A stretch of 41,095 nucleotides of DNA from Candidatus Accumulibacter adjunctus (GTDB lineage Bacteria; Pseudomonadota; Gammaproteobacteria; Burkholderiales; Rhodocyclaceae), in NCBI GenBank assembly GCA_000585015.1, contig JFAX01000014.1, positions 9,831 to 50,925 on the forward strand. The letters run 5' to 3'. The notes below the pieces were generated by a model. That model worked only from the letters and a program-made list of their open reading frames with translations, had not been told where the DNA came from and did no database searches. Of the stretch, positions 1-7,661 are shown one piece after another; within the stretch, counting starts at the first letter, position 1; each line of letters opens with the position of its first letter. A program made the translations under genes and the position numbers.

Positions 1-1323
1 AACGAAGCCATCACCTATTACAAGGATCCGCACGAACTGGTCGGCCAGTGCGACTTCGTGATGGCGAACCCGCCGTTCAACGTCGACGAGGTGGACGCCG
101 AGAAAGTGAAAGGCGACAGGCGCCTTCCCTTCGGCTTGCCGGGGGTCAACAAGGCGAAGAAGGTCTCGAATGCCAACTACCTCTGGCTGTCGTATTTCTA
201 CAGCTACCTGAACGAGGACGGGCGCGCCGGCGTCGTCATGTCCTCGCAGGCCTCGAGCGCCGGGCGCGACGAGGCGACGGTGCGGCAGAAGATGGTCGAG
301 ACCGGCGCGGTCGATGTGATGATCGACATCCGCGGCAACTTCTTCTACACGCGAACCGTTCCCTGCCAGCTCTGGTTCTTCGATCGCGCCAAGGAGCGCG
401 ACGCGCAGCGCCGCGATCAGGTGCTGATGCTCGATGCGCGCCAGATCCACCGCAAGGTGTCGCGTGCCATCTGCGACTTTTCGCCGGAGCAGCAGAAGAA
501 CATCGCCGCCATCGTCTGGCTCTACCGCGGCCAGCGCGAGCGCTTTCTCGGGCTGGTCGCGGCCTACCTGGAGCAGGCGCTGGCGGACGGTGCGGCAGCC
601 GAAGCTCCGCTCGCCGCCTGCATGCAGGCGCTCGACCGGCTGCTCGTCCTCGCCAGGCCATTTGCGACGGCGCAGCGCGATCCCGACCCGCTCGCCGAGA
701 CGTGGGGCGAGCTGCTCGCTCTCCGCGGCAACTTGGCGGATGACGGCAAGGCCGTCAACGATCAGTTCGCGGCCCGCGCCAGCGACTGGTCCAGCGCGGG
801 TCGCGACAACGGCGGGCTGACCGGCATGCGCCGAGCGCTGCACCCCGTGGCGGAGCAGTGCCGCGACCTGAGCAAACAGATCGACCTCGCGGCGAAGCTG
901 GCGGGCCGCGTCGTCGACATCGCGCTCAAGGACCTGGCGGCGCGCGACTCGGACGACTGGCCTGGAACGGAGATCAGCCGTGCGCGCAAGGCGCTGGAGC
1001 TTGCGCGGGCGGATGCCGTCGAGGCCCTGCGCCAACCGCGTTACTTCGTCAAACAGGCCGACTGGCTGCAGGATCGCTTCCCCGACGCGACGCTGCGCGA
1101 CGTCGAAGGACTCGTCAAGCGGGTCAGCCGCGATGAGATCAGGGCGCACGACTGGAGCCTCGCGCCCGGTCGCTATGTCGGCGTCGCGCCGGAAGAGGTC
1201 GATGAAGACTTCGACTTCGAGGAGCCGCTGCGCGCCATCCACATCGACCTGAAGGGGTTGAACGACGAGGCCGTTGAGCTGGCGGCGCGCATCGCGAAGA
1301 ACTTCGAGGAGCTGGGGGTGTGA
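1..1323 (+). CDS. hsdM: Type I restriction-modification DNA methyltransferase subunit HsdM (5' partial)
   Basis: This is the 3' part of the methylation subunit of a type I restriction-modification system. The frame is open from base 1, so the true start lies outside the window. The N6-adenine methyltransferase catalytic motif NPPF is visible at bases 67-78, in the context VMANPPFNV. Further on, RGNFFYTRTVPCQLWFF is the conserved strand pattern after the catalytic core that family members share. The remaining ~300 residues are helical and charged, which fits the C-terminal part that contacts HsdS. In the family HsdM transfers a methyl group from SAM to adenine in the HsdS-selected site, acting as M2S or within R2M2S. 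The stop codon (1321-1323) overlaps the hsdS start as TGATG, so translation is probably coupled. Identification is secure; only the N-terminal region is missing. Confidence 0.95.
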   Translation, partial: NEAITYYKDPHELVGQCDFVMANPPFNVDEVDAEKVKGDRRLPFGLPGVNKAKKVSNANYLWLSYFYSYLNEDGRAGVVMSSQASSAGRDEATVRQKMVETGAVDVMIDIRGNFFYTRTVPCQLWFFDRAKERDAQRRDQVLMLDARQIHRKVSRAICDFSPEQQKNIAAIVWLYRGQRERFLGLVAAYLEQALADGAAAEAPLAACMQALDRLLVLARPFATAQRDPDPLAETWGELLALRGNLADDGKAVNDQFAARASDWSSAGRDNGGLTGMRRALHPVAEQCRDLSKQIDLAAKLAGRVVDIALKDLAARDSDDWPGTEISRARKALELARADAVEALRQPRYFVKQADWLQDRFPDATLRDVEGLVKRVSRDEIRAHDWSLAPGRYVGVAPEEVDEDFDFEEPLRAIHIDLKGLNDEAVELAARIAKNFEELGV

Positions 1324-2552
1324 TGACGGCCTCGAGCTCCGATTGGTTCTTCGCTCCATTTAAGAGCGTTGTTGCGCACCGTGCCTTCGGGCCGCGCTTT
1401 AGCGGTGACCTATACTCTGACACTGGAAACATTGCCACCCTTCGCACTACTGACCTAAGCGCGCACGGCGATATCTCCTATACGACGATGCCACGCGCCC
1501 AAGTTGATGAGGCCAAGTTTGAGGGGCACTTCTTGAGTCGCGGCGACCTTGTGATCTCCCGATCTGGACGCGTCGGTACGGCCGCAGTATTCGAGCAATT
1601 CGACCTTCCAGTCTTGCCGGGAGCCTTCCTGATAAGGTTTCGATTGGTTGAAGAAGTCGATCCCTTCTTCTATCGCTACTTCTTCAACTCCACCGCCGGG
1701 CGTGCTCTCCTCCTCTCGGTGGCAAGAGGTGCGGCACAACAGAACCTCACAATCCCCAGCATTGAATCGCTAGTGGTTCCTCGCCCGCCCAAAACTCGGC
1801 AAGACACAGTTGTTGCCATGCTCAAACCGTACGACGATTCGATCGAATGCAACCGCAAGCGCATCGCTTTGCTGGAAGAAGCGGCGCGATTGCTCTACCG
1901 CGAGTGGTTCGTCCACCTGCGCTTTCCGGGGCACGAGCACGTCAAGCTTGTCCACGGAATGCCCTCCGGGTGGAGAAGGCTAACCTTCGATGACGTCTGC
2001 GATCCGGTCGGCGGAGGAACCCCATCGACCGAGAAGCCTGTGTTCTGGACTGGCGGGGACATTCCCTGGTACACGCCGACTGACGTTACGCGCAACTCCT
2101 GCCTGGCATTGATGGAGAGTGAAAAGAAGATCACTGAAGCGGGTCTTCGCTCCTCGTCTGCCAAGATGCTTCCCGCGGGAACCGTCTTGATGACAAGCCG
2201 TGCCTCAGTTGGCTTCTTTGGAATCATCGACACGCCATCGTGTACGAATCAAGGGTTCATCAGCATTGTCCCCCACGATTCGGTGGGACGGATGTACCTG
2301 CTCCAGAACCTCATGCATCGCGTAGAGGAGATTCGCTGCCACGCCGGTGGGGCGACCTACAAAGAGATCAGCAAGGGCAAGTTCAAAGCGCTCACGGTCG
2401 TCATGCCCACGAGAACGCTATTGGAGAAGTTTGAGGAGCAGGCGTCTGAACTCCATGGTCAAGTTCGAGGGCTCCACCACATGAATCGAAAGCTCGCGCA
2501 GGCCCGCGATCTACTGCTGCCGCGCTTGATGAGCGGGGAAATCGCCGTCTGA
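1323..2552 (+). CDS. hsdS: Type I restriction-modification specificity subunit HsdS
   Basis: HsdS chooses the bipartite DNA sequence read by the HsdM and HsdR subunits. The 409-residue protein has the family's two-fold plan. Target recognition domain 1 spans about residues 1-150. A central conserved helix region follows, containing CNRKRIALLEEAARLLYREW (about 175-200). Target recognition domain 2 spans about 210-370 (GGGTPSTEKPVFWTGGDIPWYTP), and a distal conserved helix ends in ARDLLLPRLMSGEI. ATG 1323 overlaps the hsdM stop; GTG 1320 is also in frame, but ATG 1323 has a G-rich stretch (1314-1318) at a suitable distance. Codon use is clearly less GC-biased than in hsdM and hsdR. That is common for HsdS, where recognition domains are exchanged horizontally. 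The recognition sequence cannot be predicted by eye. Confidence 0.95.
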   Translation: MTASSSDWFFAPFKSVVAHRAFGPRFSGDLYSDTGNIATLRTTDLSAHGDISYTTMPRAQVDEAKFEGHFLSRGDLVISRSGRVGTAAVFEQFDLPVLPGAFLIRFRLVEEVDPFFYRYFFNSTAGRALLLSVARGAAQQNLTIPSIESLVVPRPPKTRQDTVVAMLKPYDDSIECNRKRIALLEEAARLLYREWFVHLRFPGHEHVKLVHGMPSGWRRLTFDDVCDPVGGGTPSTEKPVFWTGGDIPWYTPTDVTRNSCLALMESEKKITEAGLRSSSAKMLPAGTVLMTSRASVGFFGIIDTPSCTNQGFISIVPHDSVGRMYLLQNLMHRVEEIRCHAGGATYKEISKGKFKALTVVMPTRTLLEKFEEQASELHGQVRGLHHMNRKLAQARDLLLPRLMSGEIAV

Positions 2553-2589
2553 TGACGAAGGAAGAAACCAGCAGGCGAGAAAGCACGCG

Positions 2590-5500
2590 ATGGCGATAAC
2601 CTCCATCAACGGCGAAGACCGGCTGGTGCAGAAGACCTTTGCCGATCACCTGCAGAAGGTCCTCGGCTGGGACATCGTCTACGCCTGGAAGGCAGAGACC
2701 TTCGGGCCGGGGGGCACCCTGGGCCGCACGGACAGCAGGGAGGCCGTGCTGACCCGCGACCTGCGCGCCGCGCTGCTGCGCCTCAATCCCGGGCTGCCGG
2801 ATGCGGCGATCGACGACGCGCTGCGCCAGCTTACGGCCCATGACGTGAGCCGCTCGACGGTGCAGCACAACCGCGACTTCCATCGCCTGCTGCGCGGCGG
2901 TGTGCCGGTGGCGTACCGCGATGCCGCCGCCCATCGCAAGACGGCCCGGGCACGCGTCATCGACTTCGCCAACGCGCCCGGCGCCAACCGCTTTCTCGCC
3001 GTTCGCGAGCTCGTGTTGACCGGCGTGCGCACGCCGAACTACAACCGCCGCGCCGACCTCATCTGCTTCGTCAATGGTCTGCCGCTGGTCTTCATCGAGC
3101 TGAAGGCCGTCTACCGCAACATCCGCGCCGGCTTCGACGGCAACCTGCGCGACTACCTGGACGAGAACGTCATCGCCCATGCCTTCCACCACAACGCCTT
3201 CCTGATCGTCGCCAACGGCGACCACGCGCGTTATGGTTCGATCACCAGCCAGTGGGAGCATTTCCATGAGTGGAAGCGGCTGGACGAGAAGGACCCGGGC
3301 AGCGTCGCCGCCGAGGTCCTGCTCAACGGCATGCTGGCGCACGACCGCTTGCTCGACATCGTCGAGAACTTCATCCTGTTCGACGAGAGCAAGCCCGGCG
3401 CGACGCGCAAGGTCGTCGCCCGCAACCACCAGGTGCTGGGCGTCAACCAGGCGGTCGCTTCGGTCGCGCGGCAGGAGGCGCTGAAGCAGCAGTTCCCGCT
3501 TGGAGAGCGGCTGCGGCACCGGGTGGTCGAACTGCCACTCGAGCGCCGCGATCACTCGCGCTCGCGGGAGCGCAGCAAGGCTGCCCGAACGGAGTTGAAG
3601 GCGGCTGAGGCGATGCCGCCTTCCTACCTTCCGCAGGGTCCGGTGAACATCATCGAGCGCGCCCATCCGGAGCTCGGGCGGCTCGGCGTGTTCTGGCACA
3701 CGCAGGGCAGTGGCAAGTCCTATTCGATGGCGTTCTTCGCCGAGAAGGTGCGGCGCAAGCTGCCGGGCAACTTCAGCTTCCTGCTGATGACCGACCGTGA
3801 GGACCTGGACGACCAGATCTACGGCACCTTCGTCGGCTGCGGCATCGCCGACAACCGGACCCCGCGCGCGGCGTCGGGCGCCGATCTCGCGCGGCTGCTC
3901 CGGGCGAACCACCCCTACGTTTTCAGCCTGATGCACAAGTTCAATCAGGATCTGCAGCCGGACGAGCCCTACAGCGAGCGCGACGACCTCATCGTCATCT
4001 CCGACGAGGCGCACCGCACGCAGGCCGGGCGCTTCGCGCGCCACATGCGGCTGGCGCTGCCGAACGCCGCCTTCATCGGCTTCACCGGCACACCGCTGTT
4101 CAAGCAGGACGAGATCACCCGGCGCATCTTCGGCAACTATGTCTCGCGCTACGACTTCAAGCGCTCGCAGGAGGATGGCGCGACCGTCAAGCTGGTCTAC
4201 GAGAACCGCGGCGAGAAGTTGGGTGTCGCCAGGACGGACCTGAACGAGCGCATCGCGCGCAAGATCGACGAGGCCGAACTCGACCCGGATCAAGCCGCCT
4301 TGCTCGAGAAGCTACTCGGCAAGGACTACGAGGTGATCACCGCCGACGAGCGGCTCGACCAGATCGCCGCTGACTTCGTCGAGCACTGCAGCACGCGCTG
4401 GGAGTCGGGCAAGACGCTGTTCGTCTGCATCGACAAGATCACCTGCGCCCGCATGTACCAGCGCATCATGCCGCTGTGGCGGGCGCGGGCGGCGGCCGTC
4501 AGGGCGGCGGCGCAGGCGGCCGCGCAGGCCGGGCGAACGAGCGAAGCCGCCAGGCTGGCGGCGCAGGCGCAATGGCTCGACGAAACGATCGTCGCGATCA
4601 TCGTCAGCGAGGCGCAGAACGAAGTCGCCGACTTCAGGCAGTGGGACTTCGACATCATCCCGCATCGCGCCCTGATGAAGCAGGGCTTCGATCGGCCCGG
4701 CGGCGAGCGGCTCGCTGTCGAGCAGGCGTTCAAGGACCCCGCGCACCCGTTCCGCGTCGCCATCGTCTGCGCCATGTGGTTGACGGGCTTCGATGTCGAG
4801 AGCCTGTCCACGCTGTACATCGACAAGCCGATGCAGGCGCACACGCTGATGCAGGCGATCGCGCGTGCCAACCGGGTCTACCCCGGCAAGGACTTCGGTC
4901 TGATCGTCGACTACAACGGCATGTTGCGGAGCCTGCGCGAAGCGCTCGCGCAGTACGCGCTGGGCGACGAGGGCGACGGGGACGAAGACGGCGACGACCT
5001 CATCGCCCCGGTCGAGGAGCGTGTGCAGGCGCTTCTCGAAGCCATCGTCGCGACCGAGGAGCACCTGCGCGGGCTCGGCTTCGACCTGGCGACCCTCATC
5101 GGCTGCACGGGCTTTGCGCGCATCGCGGGCATCCGGGATGCCGTCGACGCCGTCTATACGACCGACGAGAGCAAGCGCCGCTTCGAGATCCTCGCGCGGC
5201 TGGTGTTCGTTCGCTTCCGGTCGCTGCTGATCGAGCCGACGGTCTTCCAGTACGCCGAGCGGCACGACCACATCGAAGCGATCTACAGGAAGCTGAGCGA
5301 GCGGCGCGACACCGCCGACGTGACCGAGCTGCTCAAGGAACTGCACCGCATCGTCAACGAGGCCATCCGGACGCAGGCGCCGGGGCAAGACCAGGCCGAA
5401 GGGCTGAGCTTCGACCTGAGCCAGATCGACCTCGAGAAGCTGCGCGCCGAGTTCGCCCGGAAGGTGAAGCGCAAGGCGACGGCCGTGCAGGACATCCGCA

Positions 5501-6003
5501 AACTCGTCGAGCAGAAGCTTGCCGAAATGCTGGCGCGCAATCCGTCGCGCAGGGACTACCAGCGCCAGTACGAGGAGATCGTCGCCGACTACAACAACGA
5601 GAAGGATCGAACGACGATCGAGGAGACCTTCCGCCGCCTGATCGAGCTGATCGACCGTCTCGACGAAGAGCAGAAGCGCGCCACCCGCGAAGGTCTGGCG
5701 GAGGACGAACTCGCCCTGTTCGACCTGCTCCTCAAGGACGGACTCGACCGGAGCGCGCGCGAGCGCGTCAAACAGGCCAGCCGCGAGCTGCTCGCCGCCG
5801 TCAAGGCGCGCCTCGCCGAGCTGGATCGCTTCTGGGAGAAGGAACAGACGAAAGCGGACGTCGAGGTCTTCATCCTCGATGAGATCTTCGCCGGCCTGCC
5901 GACACCGCCGTTCACGCCAGCCGACAAGAAGCGGGCCGCGGCCAGCGTCTACGCGCATGTCTGGCAGCAGGCCGTCAACGGCAGCTTTGCGCAGGCGGCC
6001 TGA
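2590..6003 (+). CDS. hsdR: Type I restriction endonuclease subunit HsdR
   Basis: HsdR is the ATP-driven translocase and nuclease of the type I complex. It cuts DNA away from the unmethylated site after pulling DNA through the complex. The 1137-residue length is normal. The N-terminal PD-(D/E)XK nuclease is visible as D156 (ADLICF) followed by E170-L-K172 (VFIELKAV). The SF2 helicase motor has Walker A TQGSGKS near residues 371-377, DEAH at 472-475, motif III in FTGTPLF, and motif VI-like IARANRVYPGKDFG near 760. A charged helical C-terminal region of about 300 residues follows, as in long HsdR proteins. It lies 37 bp after hsdS on the same strand and is probably co-transcribed. The ribosome site before ATG 2590 is weak. 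All catalytic residues I could look for are present, so the system appears intact. Confidence 0.96.
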   Translation: MAITSINGEDRLVQKTFADHLQKVLGWDIVYAWKAETFGPGGTLGRTDSREAVLTRDLRAALLRLNPGLPDAAIDDALRQLTAHDVSRSTVQHNRDFHRLLRGGVPVAYRDAAAHRKTARARVIDFANAPGANRFLAVRELVLTGVRTPNYNRRADLICFVNGLPLVFIELKAVYRNIRAGFDGNLRDYLDENVIAHAFHHNAFLIVANGDHARYGSITSQWEHFHEWKRLDEKDPGSVAAEVLLNGMLAHDRLLDIVENFILFDESKPGATRKVVARNHQVLGVNQAVASVARQEALKQQFPLGERLRHRVVELPLERRDHSRSRERSKAARTELKAAEAMPPSYLPQGPVNIIERAHPELGRLGVFWHTQGSGKSYSMAFFAEKVRRKLPGNFSFLLMTDREDLDDQIYGTFVGCGIADNRTPRAASGADLARLLRANHPYVFSLMHKFNQDLQPDEPYSERDDLIVISDEAHRTQAGRFARHMRLALPNAAFIGFTGTPLFKQDEITRRIFGNYVSRYDFKRSQEDGATVKLVYENRGEKLGVARTDLNERIARKIDEAELDPDQAALLEKLLGKDYEVITADERLDQIAADFVEHCSTRWESGKTLFVCIDKITCARMYQRIMPLWRARAAAVRAAAQAAAQAGRTSEAARLAAQAQWLDETIVAIIVSEAQNEVADFRQWDFDIIPHRALMKQGFDRPGGERLAVEQAFKDPAHPFRVAIVCAMWLTGFDVESLSTLYIDKPMQAHTLMQAIARANRVYPGKDFGLIVDYNGMLRSLREALAQYALGDEGDGDEDGDDLIAPVEERVQALLEAIVATEEHLRGLGFDLATLIGCTGFARIAGIRDAVDAVYTTDESKRRFEILARLVFVRFRSLLIEPTVFQYAERHDHIEAIYRKLSERRDTADVTELLKELHRIVNEAIRTQAPGQDQAEGLSFDLSQIDLEKLRAEFARKVKRKATAVQDIRKLVEQKLAEMLARNPSRRDYQRQYEEIVADYNNEKDRTTIEETFRRLIELIDRLDEEQKRATREGLAEDELALFDLLLKDGLDRSARERVKQASRELLAAVKARLAELDRFWEKEQTKADVEVFILDEIFAGLPTPPFTPADKKRAAASVYAHVWQQAVNGSFAQAA

Positions 6004-6058
6004 TGGCAGGGGGGCGGTGCTGCGACCGGGGAAGCTGAGCCGTGAGCGTCATTGCGGC

Positions 6059-6120
6059 GATGATCGCGCCTGCGATGTCGTAACGGTCGGCGATCAGCGA
6101 TAGGCGCCGGCGGACGGCGC
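6059..6120. repeat. 62-bp direct repeat, left copy (partner 12239-12300)
   Basis: This segment is repeated in the same orientation 6180 bp to the right with 57 of 62 identical positions by my alignment. Both copies fall inside fragments of the same nucleotidyltransferase gene. They bracket the tandem array, the Phd/PIN pair and the NACHT gene. Confidence 0.8.
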
Positions 6121-6148
6121 GTTCAGTCTCGCGGTCGATATCGGGCAC
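6059..6148 (-). pseudogene. N-terminal fragment of a MNT-type nucleotidyltransferase gene
   Basis: Read on the minus strand, a GTG at 6148 preceded by GGGAG starts a frame that gives VPDIDRETERAVRRRL, then SLIADRYDIAGAII. This is the N-terminal helix and first strand of a small MNT-fold nucleotidyltransferase. The frame should continue into the GS-x-ARG motif, but homology stops abruptly at 6059, 56 bp beyond the hsdR stop codon. Bases 6059-6120 match 12239-12300 at 57 of 62 positions. The other copy carries the missing C-terminal part but lacks this start. It cannot encode a working enzyme. Confidence 0.7.
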
Positions 6149-6274
6149 CGTATCTCCCTGTTCGTTGTCGCTGTCGAAATGGCGATGGAAATCGACGAGT
6201 CGGCCGTGAAATCATCGCAGGAGCGTCCCTTGCCCATTCTTCCTTCGAGCAGAAGGAACACTGGCGGCAGCCCC

Positions 6275-6589
6275 CGCAAGCTGGCGTGCAGGGCGCGGCG
6301 GCTGGCGCACAGGCGCTGCAACCTCGCCTGCGCACGCCGCAGGCTTGCGGGCGAGGCACAAAGCCGGCGTCTTGAAGTTCGCCAGCCGGCGCACAAGCTT
6401 TCGCGGCTCGCGCGCCGGCCACGGCGCCGCATGCGCCAGCAGAAAAGCCTTGCAGCGCAAGGCGCGCAGGCCTGCGCGCATGCCGCTGAACGAGACGCGC
6501 AAGCCGCAGAAGCTTGTGGCGAAGCCCCGGCAGCTTGCGGGCAAGCCCCAAGGGCTTGCCGCCGGGGCGCTGAAGCTTGCGCGCGCTCG
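6275..6589. repeat. Degenerate 21-bp tandem array, about 15 units
   Basis: The stretch can be cut into consecutive 21-bp units with no indels: 6275-6295, 6296-6316, 6317-6337, 6338-6358 and so on to 6569-6589. Most units keep an AGC-TTGC-GC-like core at fixed positions; examples are CGCAGGCTTGCGGGCG and CCGGCAGCTTGCGGGC. Because 21 is a multiple of 3, every frame shows a seven-residue period, for example RKLACRA/RRLAHRR on the plus strand and PLGLARK/LPGLRHK/LLRLARL on the minus strand. Long frames are open on both strands, but neither resembles a known protein, so I treat it as a DNA repeat and not a gene. The interval from 6149 to 6730 contains nothing else that I recognise. Confidence 0.75.
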
Positions 6590-6730
6590 CGGCGGCGAGG
6601 CAGGCAGAGATGTCGCAGAGTATGTCGAGTTCGTTGTCGAATTCGTTGCCGGAAGCGAGTCCGCTGCCCCTGAGCAAGTGGCGACACCGGTATGATGCAG
6701 TTTTTCGTTCCGTCCTCAGCGAGCGCCACG

Positions 6731-7000
6731 ATGAACAATACTCTGACCCTTGCCGAAATCAGGCGCCGTGGCATGGCGGCGATCGAGGAGGGGCTGCAGC
6801 GCGGCCCGGTTCATCTCATCAAGCGGAACAAGCTGGCGGCGGTGGTGCTTTCCGAGGACGAATACCGGCGTCTGACGCATGGCAAGGTGGCGGCGCGCGG
6901 GCAAATGAGCGCTGTGCAGTGGCTGCTCGCGCAATCGACGACCGGGCAACGCAGCAAGGCGCAGATCGATGCCGATCTCAAGGCCGAGCGCGACTGGTGA
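6731..7000 (+). CDS. Phd/YefM-family antitoxin
   Basis: This 89-residue protein has the Phd/YefM plan. An N-terminal strand-helix DNA-binding part (LTLAEIRRRGMAAIEEGLQ) is followed by GPVHLIKRNKLAAVVLSEDEY, the usual prevent-host-death signature. The C-terminal tail (about 55-89) would wrap and block the toxin. An in-frame ATG at 6692 would add 13 residues (MMQFFVPSSASAT) with no family match, so I prefer ATG 6731. The stop overlaps the PIN toxin start by four bases (GTGA), the usual coupling in such operons. Family members repress their own promoter, alone and with the toxin. The partner identity supports the call strongly. Confidence 0.85.
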   Translation: MNNTLTLAEIRRRGMAAIEEGLQRGPVHLIKRNKLAAVVLSEDEYRRLTHGKVAARGQMSAVQWLLAQSTTGQRSKAQIDADLKAERDW

Positions 7001-7422
7001 TCGCGTTCTTCGACGCCAGTGCCCTGATCTACCTGGTCGAGGGCAGCGAGCCATTCTCCGGCAAGGTCCGCAGCGAGTTGGCAGCCGCTGCGGCAAGGCA
7101 TCCCGAGCTGGCTGCGGCGGTCTGCCGCCTGACTTGGCTGGAATGCCGGGTGCAGCCGATGAAGGCCAACGACCCGGCACGGCTGGCGCTGTTCGACGGG
7201 TTCTTTGCGCGTCCGGACTTGATCTGGGTGGAGCTGAGCAAGGACGTGGTGGAGCTGGCGACGATCATCCGTGCGCGGCACGGGCTGCGGACGCCTGATG
7301 CTCTGCAAGCGGCGAGGTGCCTGCAGCTCGCTTCGCCGCACCTGTTCCTGACGGGTGACCCCGCCTTCAATCGAGTCGCGGGCCTGCACGTGCGCCTATT
7401 GACCGACGACGCGCCGCCCTGA
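6997..7422 (+). CDS. PIN-domain (VapC-like) ribonuclease toxin
   Basis: This 141-residue protein is a PIN-domain RNase, the toxin of the pair with the upstream Phd-type antitoxin. The acidic active-site residues are all visible: D6 (IAFFDASALIYL), E49 (LTWLECR), D101 (LRTPDALQAA) and D121 (FLTGDPAFNRV). In the family these residues hold divalent metal ions and cut tRNA or rRNA. The start is GTG 6997, inside the antitoxin stop, and no better start is available. Length and motif spacing are normal and nothing looks broken, so the module is probably active. It runs convergently towards the NACHT gene, with a hairpin between them. Confidence 0.88.
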   Translation: MIAFFDASALIYLVEGSEPFSGKVRSELAAAAARHPELAAAVCRLTWLECRVQPMKANDPARLALFDGFFARPDLIWVELSKDVVELATIIRARHGLRTPDALQAARCLQLASPHLFLTGDPAFNRVAGLHVRLLTDDAPP

Positions 7423-7574
7423 GCAACCGGAGCCGTCGAAACCATCGAGTGTCCTCGACCCGGCAGCGATGCATCGGCGGCCGGTCACTCGCGCGACGCT
7501 GTGGGGTGTGCGACATCAAGGACCATCGCAGCGATCCGACAGCGATCGCTTGCCAATCGCCTGGCCTGTCTGGC

Positions 7575-7602
7575 AAGCGCGGCCTCGAGTGCGGCCGCGC
7601 TT
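7575..7602. terminator. Candidate bidirectional terminator between convergent genes
   Basis: A perfect 10-bp inverted repeat (AAGCGCGGCC and GGCCGCGCTT) encloses an 8-base loop. It lies in the gap between the PIN toxin stop (7422) and the stop of the NACHT gene on the other strand (7662). The right arm is followed by a short T run. Position and stem strength fit a terminator serving both convergent transcripts, although the T tract is short. The rest of 7423-7661 shows nothing I recognise. Confidence 0.5.
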
Positions 7603-7661
7603 TCAGCGTGGCGCAGGCACGCTCCCTTCTTCGGCCCGTCGAGCCAGAAATCGCAGCCGAA

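Noticed and set aside
2401-5958. Long minus-strand frames opposite hsdR
   Set aside because: Same cause: high GC at third positions of hsdR removes stop codons on the opposite strand. hsdR itself has complete motifs.
6275-6589. CRISPR array
   Set aside because: The 21-bp units are directly contiguous and all diverged; there are no conserved repeats alternating with unique spacers and no cas genes.
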